In this document: piece by piece, positions 8,585 to 16,323 of the stretch
Position numbering within the stretch: position 1 is the stretch's first letter
How the letters are laid out: each line of letters opens with the position of its first letter
From: Rubrivivax sp.
Lineage (GTDB): Bacteria > Pseudomonadota > Gammaproteobacteria > Burkholderiales > Burkholderiaceae_C
Reading direction: 5' to 3'
NCBI GenBank assembly: GCA_016719535.1
Contig: JADJYX010000050.1
Coordinates: 1 to 41,062, forward strand
DNA: 41,062 nucleotides
Made by a program: the position numbers and the translations under genes
Notes under the pieces: model-generated
Seen by the model: only the letters and a program-made list of their open reading frames with translations
Database searches by the model: none
Told to the model about the DNA's origin: nothing

Positions 8585-10507
8585 TCAGCCCTCGAAGACC
8601 TGGCGCGGGTCGCGGCGGAAATGGCGCCCGACCTCGTCGCGCCGGGTCAGGCCGATCTGGTCGAAATACTCTACCAGCGGCACCGACAGGTGGCGGCTGA
8701 TGCCCGTGCGATCGCGCAGTTCCTTGACATTCAGCCGCCGGTTCGGATCGGCCTGCGCCAGCTCCCAGGCCTGCACCGCCAGTGCCAGCAGGTGCGTCGT
8801 CTGGATGAAATATTCGGCGCCGACCGCATGCACGTTGCCCATGCGCTGCAGCCGCTCCATCAGGCGCAGCACCTGGTCGCGGCGCAGGCCGCGGTCGCGC
8901 AGCAGCATCTCGCTCAGGCGCGGCGGGTGCATGCCGCCCTCGTCGAGCCAGGGCTTGAGCCGCTCCCAGAGCTGCCGGTCGGCGCCCTGCAGCGAGGCAT
9001 CGTGCCCGGCCAGCGACAGGTGCGGGCCGTTGCGCTTGAGCGCCCCGGTGCGCACCAGTTCCTTCAGCAGCAGCGCGAAGACGGTGCCGGCGGGCTTGTC
9101 GCGCACGGCGCGCTGCAGCTGCTCCTGCGTCAGCCCGGGGCTGTCGGGCTTCTTCTGGTGATGCGCGCGCAGCTGCGCGGCGGCCGCGTCGCCATAACGT
9201 TCGATCTGTGCCGGCGCGAACAGCAGCTCGCGCGTGCCGTCGGCCATGACGCGGTGCGGCACCGCGTCGAGCACCTGGCGCCACTCGGCCGCGGCCAGGT
9301 TCCACAGCGTGGCAAAGCGGCGCGCGTCGATGCCGGTGGGCGGCTGCTGGGCCAGCGCGGCGGCCAGCGCCCGGGCCGGCGTCGGCAGCTCCAGCGCCGC
9401 CAGTGCGGCCAGGCGCTGGTCGCGCCGACGGCGTGTGTCGGGCGGGAAGGCATCGATCACCGTGCCGCCGCCGAGCGTGCGCTGCGCCGACTGGTCGCGC
9501 AGGATGAAGCGGTCACCGCGCAGCGCGGCGATCGGGCGCTCGAGCTGCAGCTGCGCGCGCGCGTCGCGGCCGGGTGCGATGGCCTCGCCCTCGAGCACCA
9601 CGACGCGGCCGCCCACGGCCTCGGCGCCCAGGTGCAGGTGCACGGGCGTCCAGTGCGCGAGCGGCCGCGCCTCGCCCGCCAGCACCTGCAGCCGCACGTC
9701 CACGCGCTGGGTGGGTGCGTGCAGCGCATCGGCCACGATCCAGTCGCCGCGCCGCACCTGGGCGCGCTCGACGCCGGCCAGCGCCAGCGCCAGCCGCTGG
9801 CCGGCCTGCCCCTGCGCGGCCTGGCGGTTCTGTGCATGCACGCTGCGCACGCGCACCGGCAGGCCCGCCGGCGAGACGGTGAGCCGGTCGCCGGGCACGA
9901 CGCGCCCCGCGACCGCGGTGCCGGTGACGACGGTGCCGATGCCCGCCAGCGTGAAGACGCGGTCCACCGCCAGGCGGAACTGTCCCGGCGCCGCGCGGTC
10001 CGTCGGCGTGCCGGCGGCCTGCTGCAGCAGCGCCTTCAATTCGGCCAGCCCCTGGCCGCTGACCGACGAGACCGGCACCACCGGTGCACCCGCCAGGCCG
10101 CTGCCGGCCAGCAGTGCGCGCACCTCGGCCTCGGCGGCGGCAAGCCGCGCCGGGGTCACGAGGTCGCATTTGGTCAGCGCCACCACCCCCTGGCGCAGCC
10201 CGAGCAGGTCGACGATGGCCAGGTGCTCGCGCGTCTGCGGCATCGGCCCGTCGTCGGCGGCGACGACCAGCAGCACATGGTCGATGCCGGTGGCGCCGGC
10301 CAGCATGTTGCGCACCAGCTTCTCGTGGCCGGGCACGTCGACGAAGCCGAGCACCTCGCCGTCGGGCAGCGTCTGGTAGGCAAAGCCCAGGTCCACGGTA
10401 ATGCCGCGTTCCTTCTCCTCCTTCAGGCGGTCGGTGTCGACGCCGGTCAGGGCCTTGACCAGCGAGGTCTTGCCATGGTCGATGTGGCCTGCGGTTCCGA
10501 TGATCAA
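8585..10507 (-). CDS. selB: Selenocysteine-specific elongation factor SelB
   Basis: GTPase that delivers Sec-tRNA(Sec) to the ribosome at a codon marked by a SECIS hairpin. G-domain motifs: IIGTAGHIDHGKTSLVKALT (P-loop), ERGITVDLGFAY, FVDVPGHEKLVRNML and VALTKCDLV. EF-Tu-like domains follow, then the carboxyl winged-helix region ending FRDRT-type helices (RDRTGISRHLSVPLVEYFDQ) that in E. coli bind the SECIS. About 640 residues, against 614 in E. coli. The start is taken as TTG 10507 because homologues begin MIIGTAGHIDHGKT; an ATG at 10720 would add 71 unlike residues. First gene of the selB-selC-selA operon, divergent from the formate dehydrogenase operon. Domain order looks complete, so the factor should function. 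Confidence 0.95.
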   Translation of the reverse strand: MIIGTAGHIDHGKTSLVKALTGVDTDRLKEEKERGITVDLGFAYQTLPDGEVLGFVDVPGHEKLVRNMLAGATGIDHVLLVVAADDGPMPQTREHLAIVDLLGLRQGVVALTKCDLVTPARLAAAEAEVRALLAGSGLAGAPVVPVSSVSGQGLAELKALLQQAAGTPTDRAAPGQFRLAVDRVFTLAGIGTVVTGTAVAGRVVPGDRLTVSPAGLPVRVRSVHAQNRQAAQGQAGQRLALALAGVERAQVRRGDWIVADALHAPTQRVDVRLQVLAGEARPLAHWTPVHLHLGAEAVGGRVVVLEGEAIAPGRDARAQLQLERPIAALRGDRFILRDQSAQRTLGGGTVIDAFPPDTRRRRDQRLAALAALELPTPARALAAALAQQPPTGIDARRFATLWNLAAAEWRQVLDAVPHRVMADGTRELLFAPAQIERYGDAAAAQLRAHHQKKPDSPGLTQEQLQRAVRDKPAGTVFALLLKELVRTGALKRNGPHLSLAGHDASLQGADRQLWERLKPWLDEGGMHPPRLSEMLLRDRGLRRDQVLRLMERLQRMGNVHAVGAEYFIQTTHLLALAVQAWELAQADPNRRLNVKELRDRTGISRHLSVPLVEYFDQIGLTRRDEVGRHFRRDPRQVFEG

Positions 10508-10610
10508 GTCGCTGCTCGTGCGGGGTGCGGTGGCGCCGATTGTCCGACGAGCGCCGTGCCGCGTCCGCGGGTCGCGATGCGGCGCGCGGGCGGCGGTCGT
10601 CCGCGCGATC

Positions 10611-10654
10611 GGGGCAAGAGGGGGGCAAGAGGGGGGCAATAGGAGGGGCAATAG
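10611..10654. repeat. Four direct repeats one helical turn apart, in the selB/fdh divergent promoter region
   Basis: Four copies of a GGGGCAAKAG-type unit lie head to tail: two end in CAAGAG, two in CAATAG. The C of each copy is at 10615, 10626, 10637 and 10649, so spacing is 11, 11 and 12 bp. The array lies between the selB start (10507) and the first gene of the fdh operon (10747), where both promoters must be. Regular helical spacing suggests a multi-copy protein-binding site; simple low-complexity drift is the alternative. I do not recognise the motif as a known operator. Confidence 0.6.
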
Positions 10655-10694
10655 GGTCTTCCCGCTTGCAACGGCCGCCGTCCTCTGGGGAAAT

Positions 10695-10734
10695 CGGGAC
10701 AGATATGTCGGCCCGTGCATGGGCCCTCGTCCCG
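10695..10734 (+). promoter_or_regulatory. Stem-loop in the leader of the fdh operon
   Basis: CGGGAC at 10695-10700 can pair with GTCCCG at 10729-10734, and within it GGCCC (10710-10714) with GGGCC (10721-10725). The structure sits just before the ribosome binding site (GGAGG about 10734-10738) of the formate-TAT gene, so it could affect translation. Function is not known; GC-rich sequence gives such pairings by chance fairly often. Confidence 0.35.
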
Positions 10735-10746
10735 GAGGCTGTACCG

Positions 10747-10956
10747 ATGAACAAACCCAACGCGCCCGCCCTCAACCGCCGTACGGTCTTTGCCGGTGCC
10801 GGTGCGGCCGGGGCACTCGCCGCCGCCGCCACCGTGCTGCCCGGGGCGCCGGGTGCGGCGCCGACGACGCTGGCGGCCGGCACGCAGCCGGCGCCGGCGG
10901 GCGGCTACCGGCTCACCGAGCACATCAGGCAGTACTACGCCACGGCGCGCACCTGA
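10747..10956 (+). CDS. Formate dehydrogenase region Tat-target small protein (TIGR02811 type)
   Basis: A 69-residue protein with a twin-arginine start: MNKPNAPALNRRTVFAGAGA, followed by a hydrophobic Ala-rich stretch and a short tail ending LTEHIRQYYATART. This is the pattern of the formate-dehydrogenase-region TAT target family, found just upstream of quinone-linked Fdh operons; the molecular role is unknown. Start ATG 10747 has GGAGG about 8 nt upstream. It is the first gene of the operon and precedes fdhA by 58 nt. After export only about 30 residues would remain, so a role as a small periplasmic subunit or assembly factor is possible but not shown. Confidence 0.85.
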   Translation: MNKPNAPALNRRTVFAGAGAAGALAAAATVLPGAPGAAPTTLAAGTQPAPAGGYRLTEHIRQYYATART

Positions 10957-11014
10957 GCGCGGCCCGCGGTGCCTGACCGATTTCCGATCGATCGCTTGTG
11001 CGACAGGAGGCAGC

Positions 11015-13969
11015 ATGCTGTTGACACGCAAGTCGGCGGGTGACGGGGCGACGACGTCGTCCCGCACGCTCGTCGACTCACTGGCGCGAGGCTTGTCCCG
11101 CGCCGTTCCCACGATGGACCGGCGCCGCTTCCTGCGCCGCTCCGGGCTGGGGCTGGGGGCCGGCATCGCGGCCTCGCAGCTGACGCTGGTGCGCAGGTCC
11201 GAGGCGGCAGACGCGCCCGCGGCCGGCGCGACGGCCAAGATCGAGGTCAAGCGCACGGTGTGCACGCACTGCTCGGTGGGCTGTGCCGTCGACGCCGTCG
11301 TCGACAACGGCGTCTGGGTGCGGCAGGAGCCGGTCTTCGACTCGCCCATCAGCATGGGCGGGCACTGTGCCAAGGGCGGGGCGCTGCGCGAGAACGCGCA
11401 CGGCGAATACCGGCTCAAATACCCGATGAAGCTGGTCGACGGCAAATACCAGCGCATCTCCTGGGACCAGGCGCTGGAGGAGATCAGCGCCCGGATGCTC
11501 AAGCTGCGCGAGGAGAGCGGCCCCGACAGCGTCTTCGTCGTCGGCTCCTGCAAGAGCAACAACGAACAGGGCTATCTGCTGCGCAAGTGGATGACGCTCT
11601 GGGGCAGCAACAACTGCGACCACCAGGCACGAATATGCCACTCCACGACTGTCGCCGGTGTGGCGAATACGTGGGGCTACGGTGCGATGACCAATTCGTA
11701 CAACGACATGCGCAACGCCAAGTCGGCGATCTATCTCGGCAGCAATGCCGCGGAGGCGCATCCGGTTTCGCTGCTGCACATGCTGCATGCGAAGGAGAAG
11801 GGCTGCAAGATGATCGTCGTGGACCCCCGGTTCACGCGCACGGCGGCCAAGGCGGACATGTACGTCCGCCTGCGTTCGGGAACCGACATCGCCTTCCTGT
11901 ACGGGGTGATGTACCACGTCTTCAAGAACGGCTGGGAGGACAGGAAGTACATCGAAGACCGCGTCTACGGCATGGACAAGGTGCGCGAGCACGTGCTGGC
12001 CGACTGGACGCCCGAGAAGGTGCTGGAGGTGTCGGGCGTGCCCGAGGAGGTCTGCCTGCAGGTCGCCCGCACGCTGGCCGAGAACCGCCCCAGCACGCTG
12101 GTGTGGTGCATGGGCCAGGCGCAGCACAGCATCGGCAATGCCATCGTGCGCGCGTCCTGCCTGCTGCAGCTGGTGCTGGGCAATGTCGGCGTCAGCGGCG
12201 GCGGCACCAACATCTTCCGCGGACATGACAACGTGCAGGGCATTACCGACATCGGCGCCAATCCCGATTCGCTGCCCGGCTACTACGGCATCGCCGAAGG
12301 GGCGTTCAAGCACTTCGCGTCCGTCTGGGGCGTGGACTTCGAGTGGATCAAGAAGCGCTATGCGCCGGGCATGCTGACCAAGCCCGGCATCACCGTCTCG
12401 CGCTGGTACGACGCGGTGCTCGAGTCCAACGAGAATATCGACCAGCCGAGCAACCTGCGCGGCATGGTCTACTGGGGCCACGCGCCGAACTCGCAGTCAC
12501 GCGGGCTGGATCTCAAGCGGGGCCTCGACAAGGTCGACCTGCTGGTGGTGGTGGACCCGTTCCCGTCGGCCACCGCCGCGATGGCGGCCATGCCGGGCAA
12601 GCCCGAGGACGCCAACCCCAACCGCGCCGTCTACCTGCTGCCGGCGTGCACGCAGTTCGAGACCAGCGGCTCGGTGACGGCGTCCAACCGTTCGATCCAG
12701 TGGCGCGAGAAGGTCATGGAGCCGCTGTACGAATCGCGCAGCGACCACATGATCATGTACCAGCTGGCGCAGAAGCTCGGCTTCGGCGAGGAGCTGGTCA
12801 AGAACTTCAAGATGCAGAAGGTCAAGGGCCTGGACGAACCCGTGCCCGAGGACATCCTGCGCGAGATCAACCGTTCGGTGTGGACCATCGGCTACACGGG
12901 CCAGAGCCCGGAGCGCCTGAAGGCCCACATGCGCAACATGAACGTCTTCGATCCGACCACGCTGCGCGCCAAGGGCGGCATCGACAAGGAGACCGGCTAC
13001 AAGCTCGACGGCGACTATTTCGGCCTGCCCTGGCCCTGCTACGGCACGCCCGAGATCAAGCACCCGGGCACCCACGTGCTCTACAACAATGCCCAGCATG
13101 TGATGGACGGCGGGGGCAACTTCCGCGCCAATTTCGGCGTCGAGCGCGACGGGCAGTCGCTGCTGGCCGGTGACGGTTCGCATTCCAGGGGCGCCGAGAT
13201 CACCACCGGCTACCCCGAGTTCGACCACCTGCTGCTGAAGAAGCTCGGCTGGTGGGACGACCTGACCGACGCCGAGAAGGCCAAGGCCGAGGGCAAGAAC
13301 TGGAAGACCGACCTGTCGGGCGGCATCCAGCGCGTGGCCATGATGCACGGCTGCCATCCCTTCGGCAACGCCAAGGCGCGGGCCGTGGTCTGGAACTTCC
13401 CCGATCCGATCCCGAAGCACCGCGAGCCGATCTACTCGACGCGGCCGGAGCTGGTCGCCAAATATCCGACGCACGACGACCGCAAGGCCTTCTGGCGCCT
13501 GCCCACGCTGTTCAAGACGGTGCAGGAGAAGAACAAGGATGTGGGCAAGCAGTTCCCGCTCATCCTCACCACCGGGCGGCTGGTCGAATACGAGGGCGGC
13601 GGCGACGAGACGCGCTCCAACCGCTACCTGGCCGAACTGCAGCAGGACATGTTCATCGAGCTGAACCCCGCCGCGGCCAACGACCGCGGCATCCGCAACG
13701 GCGACAACGTCTGGGTCACCACCCCGAGCGGCGCCCGCCTGAAGGTGAAGGCGCTGGTGACCGAGCGCGTCGATCGCGAGACGGCCTTCATGCCCTACCA
13801 CTTTGCCGGCCGCTGGCAGGGCGAGGATCTGCTGCGTCACTACCCGCAGGGCGCGGCGCCGATCGTGCGCGGCGAGGCCGCCAATACGGCGACGACCTAC
13901 GGCTACGACTCCGTGACGATGATGCAGGAGACGAAGACCTCGGTCTGCCAGATCGAGCGGGCCGCCTGA
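11015..13969 (+). CDS. fdhA: Formate dehydrogenase alpha (catalytic) subunit with UGC at the selenocysteine position
   Basis: Molybdenum (bis-MGD) formate dehydrogenase, oxidising formate to CO2 in the periplasm; 984 residues. ATG 11015 has AGGAGG at 11005-11010. The Tat signal is MDRRRFLRRSGLGLGAG (residues 34-50). The 4Fe-4S ligands are C83, C86, C90 (CTHCSVGC) and C118. The metal-ligand site reads DHQARICHSTTVAGVANTWG: C208 occupies the position that is Sec in E. coli FdnG/FdhF and in Campylobacter-type FdhA, and H209 is the conserved histidine. Codon 208 is TGC at 11636-11638. A hairpin follows at 11641-11676, and local codons (CGA, ATA, ACT, GGT, AAT) are unusual for this gene. With tRNA-Sec(GCA) nearby, residue 208 may be Sec, Cys or a mixture. 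The frame is intact with no in-frame UGA. FdhB follows after 12 nt. Confidence 0.95.
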   Translation: MLLTRKSAGDGATTSSRTLVDSLARGLSRAVPTMDRRRFLRRSGLGLGAGIAASQLTLVRRSEAADAPAAGATAKIEVKRTVCTHCSVGCAVDAVVDNGVWVRQEPVFDSPISMGGHCAKGGALRENAHGEYRLKYPMKLVDGKYQRISWDQALEEISARMLKLREESGPDSVFVVGSCKSNNEQGYLLRKWMTLWGSNNCDHQARICHSTTVAGVANTWGYGAMTNSYNDMRNAKSAIYLGSNAAEAHPVSLLHMLHAKEKGCKMIVVDPRFTRTAAKADMYVRLRSGTDIAFLYGVMYHVFKNGWEDRKYIEDRVYGMDKVREHVLADWTPEKVLEVSGVPEEVCLQVARTLAENRPSTLVWCMGQAQHSIGNAIVRASCLLQLVLGNVGVSGGGTNIFRGHDNVQGITDIGANPDSLPGYYGIAEGAFKHFASVWGVDFEWIKKRYAPGMLTKPGITVSRWYDAVLESNENIDQPSNLRGMVYWGHAPNSQSRGLDLKRGLDKVDLLVVVDPFPSATAAMAAMPGKPEDANPNRAVYLLPACTQFETSGSVTASNRSIQWREKVMEPLYESRSDHMIMYQLAQKLGFGEELVKNFKMQKVKGLDEPVPEDILREINRSVWTIGYTGQSPERLKAHMRNMNVFDPTTLRAKGGIDKETGYKLDGDYFGLPWPCYGTPEIKHPGTHVLYNNAQHVMDGGGNFRANFGVERDGQSLLAGDGSHSRGAEITTGYPEFDHLLLKKLGWWDDLTDAEKAKAEGKNWKTDLSGGIQRVAMMHGCHPFGNAKARAVVWNFPDPIPKHREPIYSTRPELVAKYPTHDDRKAFWRLPTLFKTVQEKNKDVGKQFPLILTTGRLVEYEGGGDETRSNRYLAELQQDMFIELNPAAANDRGIRNGDNVWVTTPSGARLKVKALVTERVDRETAFMPYHFAGRWQGEDLLRHYPQGAAPIVRGEAANTATTYGYDSVTMMQETKTSVCQIERAA
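11641..11676 (+). promoter_or_regulatory. SECIS-like hairpin directly after the UGC codon
   Basis: Lower stem CTCCACG (11641-11647) pairs with CGTGGGG (11670-11676), one G-U pair included. An internal loop (ACTG/ATA) is followed by the upper stem TCGCC (11652-11656) with GGCGA (11662-11666). The apical loop is GGTGT (11657-11661). The loop GGU starts 18 nt after the TGC codon, the same distance as the GGUC loop after UGA in E. coli fdhF. The bulged U known from the E. coli hairpin is not evident here. It lies inside fdhA coding sequence, as bacterial SECIS elements do. SelB binding is inferred. Confidence 0.7.
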
Positions 13970-13981
13970 GGAGGCATCACG

Positions 13982-14596
13982 ATGGCACGAATGAAGTTCA
14001 TCTGTGATGCCGAGCGCTGCATCGAATGCAACGGCTGCGTCACGGCCTGCAAGGCCGAGCACGAGGTGCCGTGGGGGGTCAACCGTCGTCGTGTGGTGAC
14101 GATGAACGACGGCCAACCCGGCGAGCGCAGCATTTCCGTGGCCTGCATGCACTGCAGCGATGCACCCTGCATGGCCGTCTGCCCGGTCGACTGCTTCTAC
14201 CGCACCGACGACGGCGTCGTGCTGCACGACAAGGATGTCTGCATCGGCTGCGGCTATTGCAGCTATGCCTGCCCCTTCGGTGCGCCGCAGTTTCCGTCCA
14301 ACGGCGAATTCGGCCTGCGCGGGAAGATGGACAAGTGCACCTTCTGCGCCGGCGGCCCCGAGGCCAACGGCAGTGCGGCGGAGCACGAGAAATACGGCCG
14401 CAACCGCCTGGCCGAGGGCAAGCTGCCGATCTGCGCCGAAATGTGCTCGACCAAGGCCCTGCTCGGCGGCGACGGCGACATGGTGGCCGACATCTTCCGC
14501 ACCCGGGTGCTCACGCGCGGCAAGGGCAGCGAGGTCTGGGGCTGGGGCACGGCCTATGGCAAGCCGAGCACCGCGCCGGCGAAGACAAAATCATGA
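13982..14596 (+). CDS. fdhB: Formate dehydrogenase beta (iron-sulfur) subunit
   Basis: Electron-transfer subunit carrying four 4Fe-4S clusters between FdhA and the cytochrome b; 204 residues. Cysteine groups: CIECNGCVTACKAEH (near residue 13), CMHCSDAPCMAVCPVDC (near 56), CIGCGYCSYACPFG (near 87), then CTFC (near 119) and a late C (CAEMC). This is the usual NrfC/FdhB ferredoxin order. It has no signal peptide of its own, so it should travel with FdhA by the Tat route, as known for the family. The start ATG 13982 has AGGAGG just upstream, after the fdhA stop. Its stop overlaps the next ATG as ATGA, indicating translational coupling. No damage visible. Confidence 0.93.
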   Translation: MARMKFICDAERCIECNGCVTACKAEHEVPWGVNRRRVVTMNDGQPGERSISVACMHCSDAPCMAVCPVDCFYRTDDGVVLHDKDVCIGCGYCSYACPFGAPQFPSNGEFGLRGKMDKCTFCAGGPEANGSAAEHEKYGRNRLAEGKLPICAEMCSTKALLGGDGDMVADIFRTRVLTRGKGSEVWGWGTAYGKPSTAPAKTKS

Positions 14597-14841
14597 CAGC
14601 GCGCCACCTGATTCCTCTTGCGCTGCTGGCCACCGCCGCGGCGCTGTCCGCCTGCGGTGGCGGCAGCCCCGCCGCCGCCGGCGGCGCAACGGCGGGCAAG
14701 AGCGACGTGCCGGCCTGGAAGGGCGGCGCCAATGCGCATCCGGCTCCGGGCTGGAAAGCCGGCGACCAGGCCAGCTGGGAGCAGCACATGCGCGCGCGCA
14801 TCCAGGGCCAGAACGAATATGCCCACGGCTCGGGTGCCTGA
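14593..14841 (+). CDS. Small lipoprotein of the fdh operon
   Basis: An 82-residue protein with a lipoprotein signal: MTARHLIPLALLATAAALSA followed by the lipobox cysteine (LSAC, Cys about residue 21). The mature part is Gly/Ala-rich and then has W-containing segments (SDVPAWKGG, GWKAGDQASWEQHMRARIQ). Its start overlaps the fdhB stop (ATGA), and the cytochrome b gene begins 27 nt after its stop, so it is certainly co-transcribed. I do not recognise a named family or function. A membrane-anchored accessory factor of the Fdh complex is a reasonable inference from position alone. Confidence 0.8.
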   Translation: MTARHLIPLALLATAAALSACGGGSPAAAGGATAGKSDVPAWKGGANAHPAPGWKAGDQASWEQHMRARIQGQNEYAHGSGA

Positions 14842-14868
14842 GCCGCTGCGCAGCCCACAGGAGCAGCG

Positions 14869-15993
14869 ATGCAAGCCTTGACAAGAGCCCTCATCCTGGC
14901 CGCGGCGCTCGGGCTGTCGGCGGCCGCGGGTGCGCAGGCGCCGGCCGCCGGTGTGGCGCCTGCGGGCTTTGTCGCCCCGGCCGAACCCAGGCCCGAGGAA
15001 AGCAATGCCGAACGCGCGCGCAGCCAGCCCGGCAACAATGCCCCGATGTGGCGCGCGGTGCGCGAATCGGGCACGCAACCGGGCTACCACTCGCTGCCCG
15101 GGGTCGAGCAGGGTGTGCTCATCCAGCCGCTGGTGCAATACCCGGGTTCGCGCCTGACCACCGCCGGCGAGGCCTGGCGCCAGGTGCGCAACAACCTCAT
15201 CCTTCCCTACGGGGCGGCGCTGCTGGCGATCATCGCGCTGGCACTGGCGCTGTTCCACTGGCGCAAGGGGCCGCTGGGCGGCCACCAGCCCGACACCGGG
15301 CGCCTGATCGAGCGCTTCACGCCCTTCGAGCGCGCCGCCCACTGGGCCAATGCCATCGCCTTTGTCGCACTGGCCGTCTCCGGCATCGTGATGGCCTGGG
15401 GCAAATATTTCCTGCTGCCGGTGCTCGGCAGCACGCTGTTCGGCTGGTTGAGCTTCGCGCTCAAGAACCTGCACAACTTCGCGGGTCCGCTGTTCGCGGT
15501 GTCGCTGCTGATCGTCATCGGCACCTTCGTGCGCGACAACCTGCCGCGCCGGGGCGATCTCGGCTGGCTGCTCAAGGGCGGCGGGTTGCTGGGCGAGCAC
15601 GAGGTACCCTCGCACCGGTTCAATGCGGCCGAGAAGCTGCTGTTCTGGGGTGGCGTGCTCACGCTCGGCCTGGCCGTGGTGGCGTCGGGCCTTGTCCTCG
15701 ACAAGGTGCTGCCGTCGCTGCTGGCCTATACGCGCGGGCAGATGCAGATCGCGCACATGATCCATACCGTCGCCGCCGTGCTGATGATGACGGCCTTCAT
15801 GGGGCACATCTATATCGGCACGATCGGCATGAAGGGCGCGCTCGGCGCCATGCGAACGGGCTATGTCGACGAGGGATGGGCCCGCGAGCACCACGAACTC
15901 TGGTACGACGACATCAAGGCCGGCAAGATCCCCGCCCACCGCTCGACCGAGACACCACCGGCGCCGATGAAGCCGGCCGGTCTGCAGGGCTGA
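14869..15993 (+). CDS. fdhC: Formate dehydrogenase gamma subunit, cytochrome b556 type
   Basis: Membrane anchor and quinone-reducing subunit of formate dehydrogenase; 374 residues. It starts with a cleavable-type signal (MQALTRALILAAALGLSAAA), then a periplasmic segment of about 80 residues. The first membrane helix (LILPYGAALLAIIALALALF) precedes RFTPFERAAHWANAIAFVAL, where the heme-ligand-type His lies. More helices follow (FAGPLFAVSLLIVIGTFV and LFWGGVLTLGLAVVASGLVL); the last, near 15760-15830, holds His residues in AHMIHTVAAVLMMTAFMGHI, the second heme region. The tail is soluble. Longer than E. coli FdnI because of the periplasmic extension, a known form in this Fdh type. Between the lipoprotein gene and a small exported protein gene. 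Confidence 0.92.
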   Translation: MQALTRALILAAALGLSAAAGAQAPAAGVAPAGFVAPAEPRPEESNAERARSQPGNNAPMWRAVRESGTQPGYHSLPGVEQGVLIQPLVQYPGSRLTTAGEAWRQVRNNLILPYGAALLAIIALALALFHWRKGPLGGHQPDTGRLIERFTPFERAAHWANAIAFVALAVSGIVMAWGKYFLLPVLGSTLFGWLSFALKNLHNFAGPLFAVSLLIVIGTFVRDNLPRRGDLGWLLKGGGLLGEHEVPSHRFNAAEKLLFWGGVLTLGLAVVASGLVLDKVLPSLLAYTRGQMQIAHMIHTVAAVLMMTAFMGHIYIGTIGMKGALGAMRTGYVDEGWAREHHELWYDDIKAGKIPAHRSTETPPAPMKPAGLQG

Positions 15994-16006
15994 CCGCGCA
16001 AGAGGC

Positions 16007-16309
16007 ATGACGATGAAGACCAACCGCAGCTGCATCCTGACCCTGGGCGCCGTGCTGGCTGCGCTGTCGGCGCTGCCGGCGGCGGCCAAGCTGCCCGAGC
16101 CGTCGGCCGAGGCCAAGGCCAAGGCCGCCGAGGCCGCCGCGCGCACGGCATGGGCCAACAAGGTTGCCGACTACAAGCTGTGCCAGTCGATGGACCGCGT
16201 GGCGGCCAGATACCGTGCCGACCGGAAGTCGGCTGGCGCGGAGGCCAAGCCGGCGACGCCCACGCCCGCCTGCGCCGACCCGGGCCCGTTCGTGCCGCCG
16301 GCGCAGTAG
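16007..16309 (+). CDS. Small exported protein of the fdh operon
   Basis: A 100-residue protein with a signal peptide (MKTNRSCILTLGAVLAALSA, then LPAAA), so the mature form is periplasmic. The mature part begins with an Ala/Lys/Glu-rich helix (EAKAKAAEAAARTAWANKVA) and has two cysteines, one in YKLCQSMDRVAARYR and one near the end (PACADPGPF), which could form a disulfide. Two starts are possible, ATG 16007 and ATG 16013; the second gives the neater signal peptide. It is 13 nt after the cytochrome b gene and 14 nt before fdhD. I recall similar small proteins in fdh operons but no established function. Confidence 0.78.
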   Translation: MTMKTNRSCILTLGAVLAALSALPAAAKLPEPSAEAKAKAAEAAARTAWANKVADYKLCQSMDRVAARYRADRKSAGAEAKPATPTPACADPGPFVPPAQ

Positions 16310-16323
16310 GAGCCGACGCGTCG

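Noticed and set aside
10508..10720. selB start at ATG 10720
   Set aside because: The 71 extra residues are unlike SelB, whose homologues begin IIGTAGHIDHGKT; TTG 10507 fits better.
12497..14386. 629-residue minus-strand open frame antisense to fdhA
   Set aside because: fdhA is strongly recognisable on the plus strand; the antisense product has no family features.
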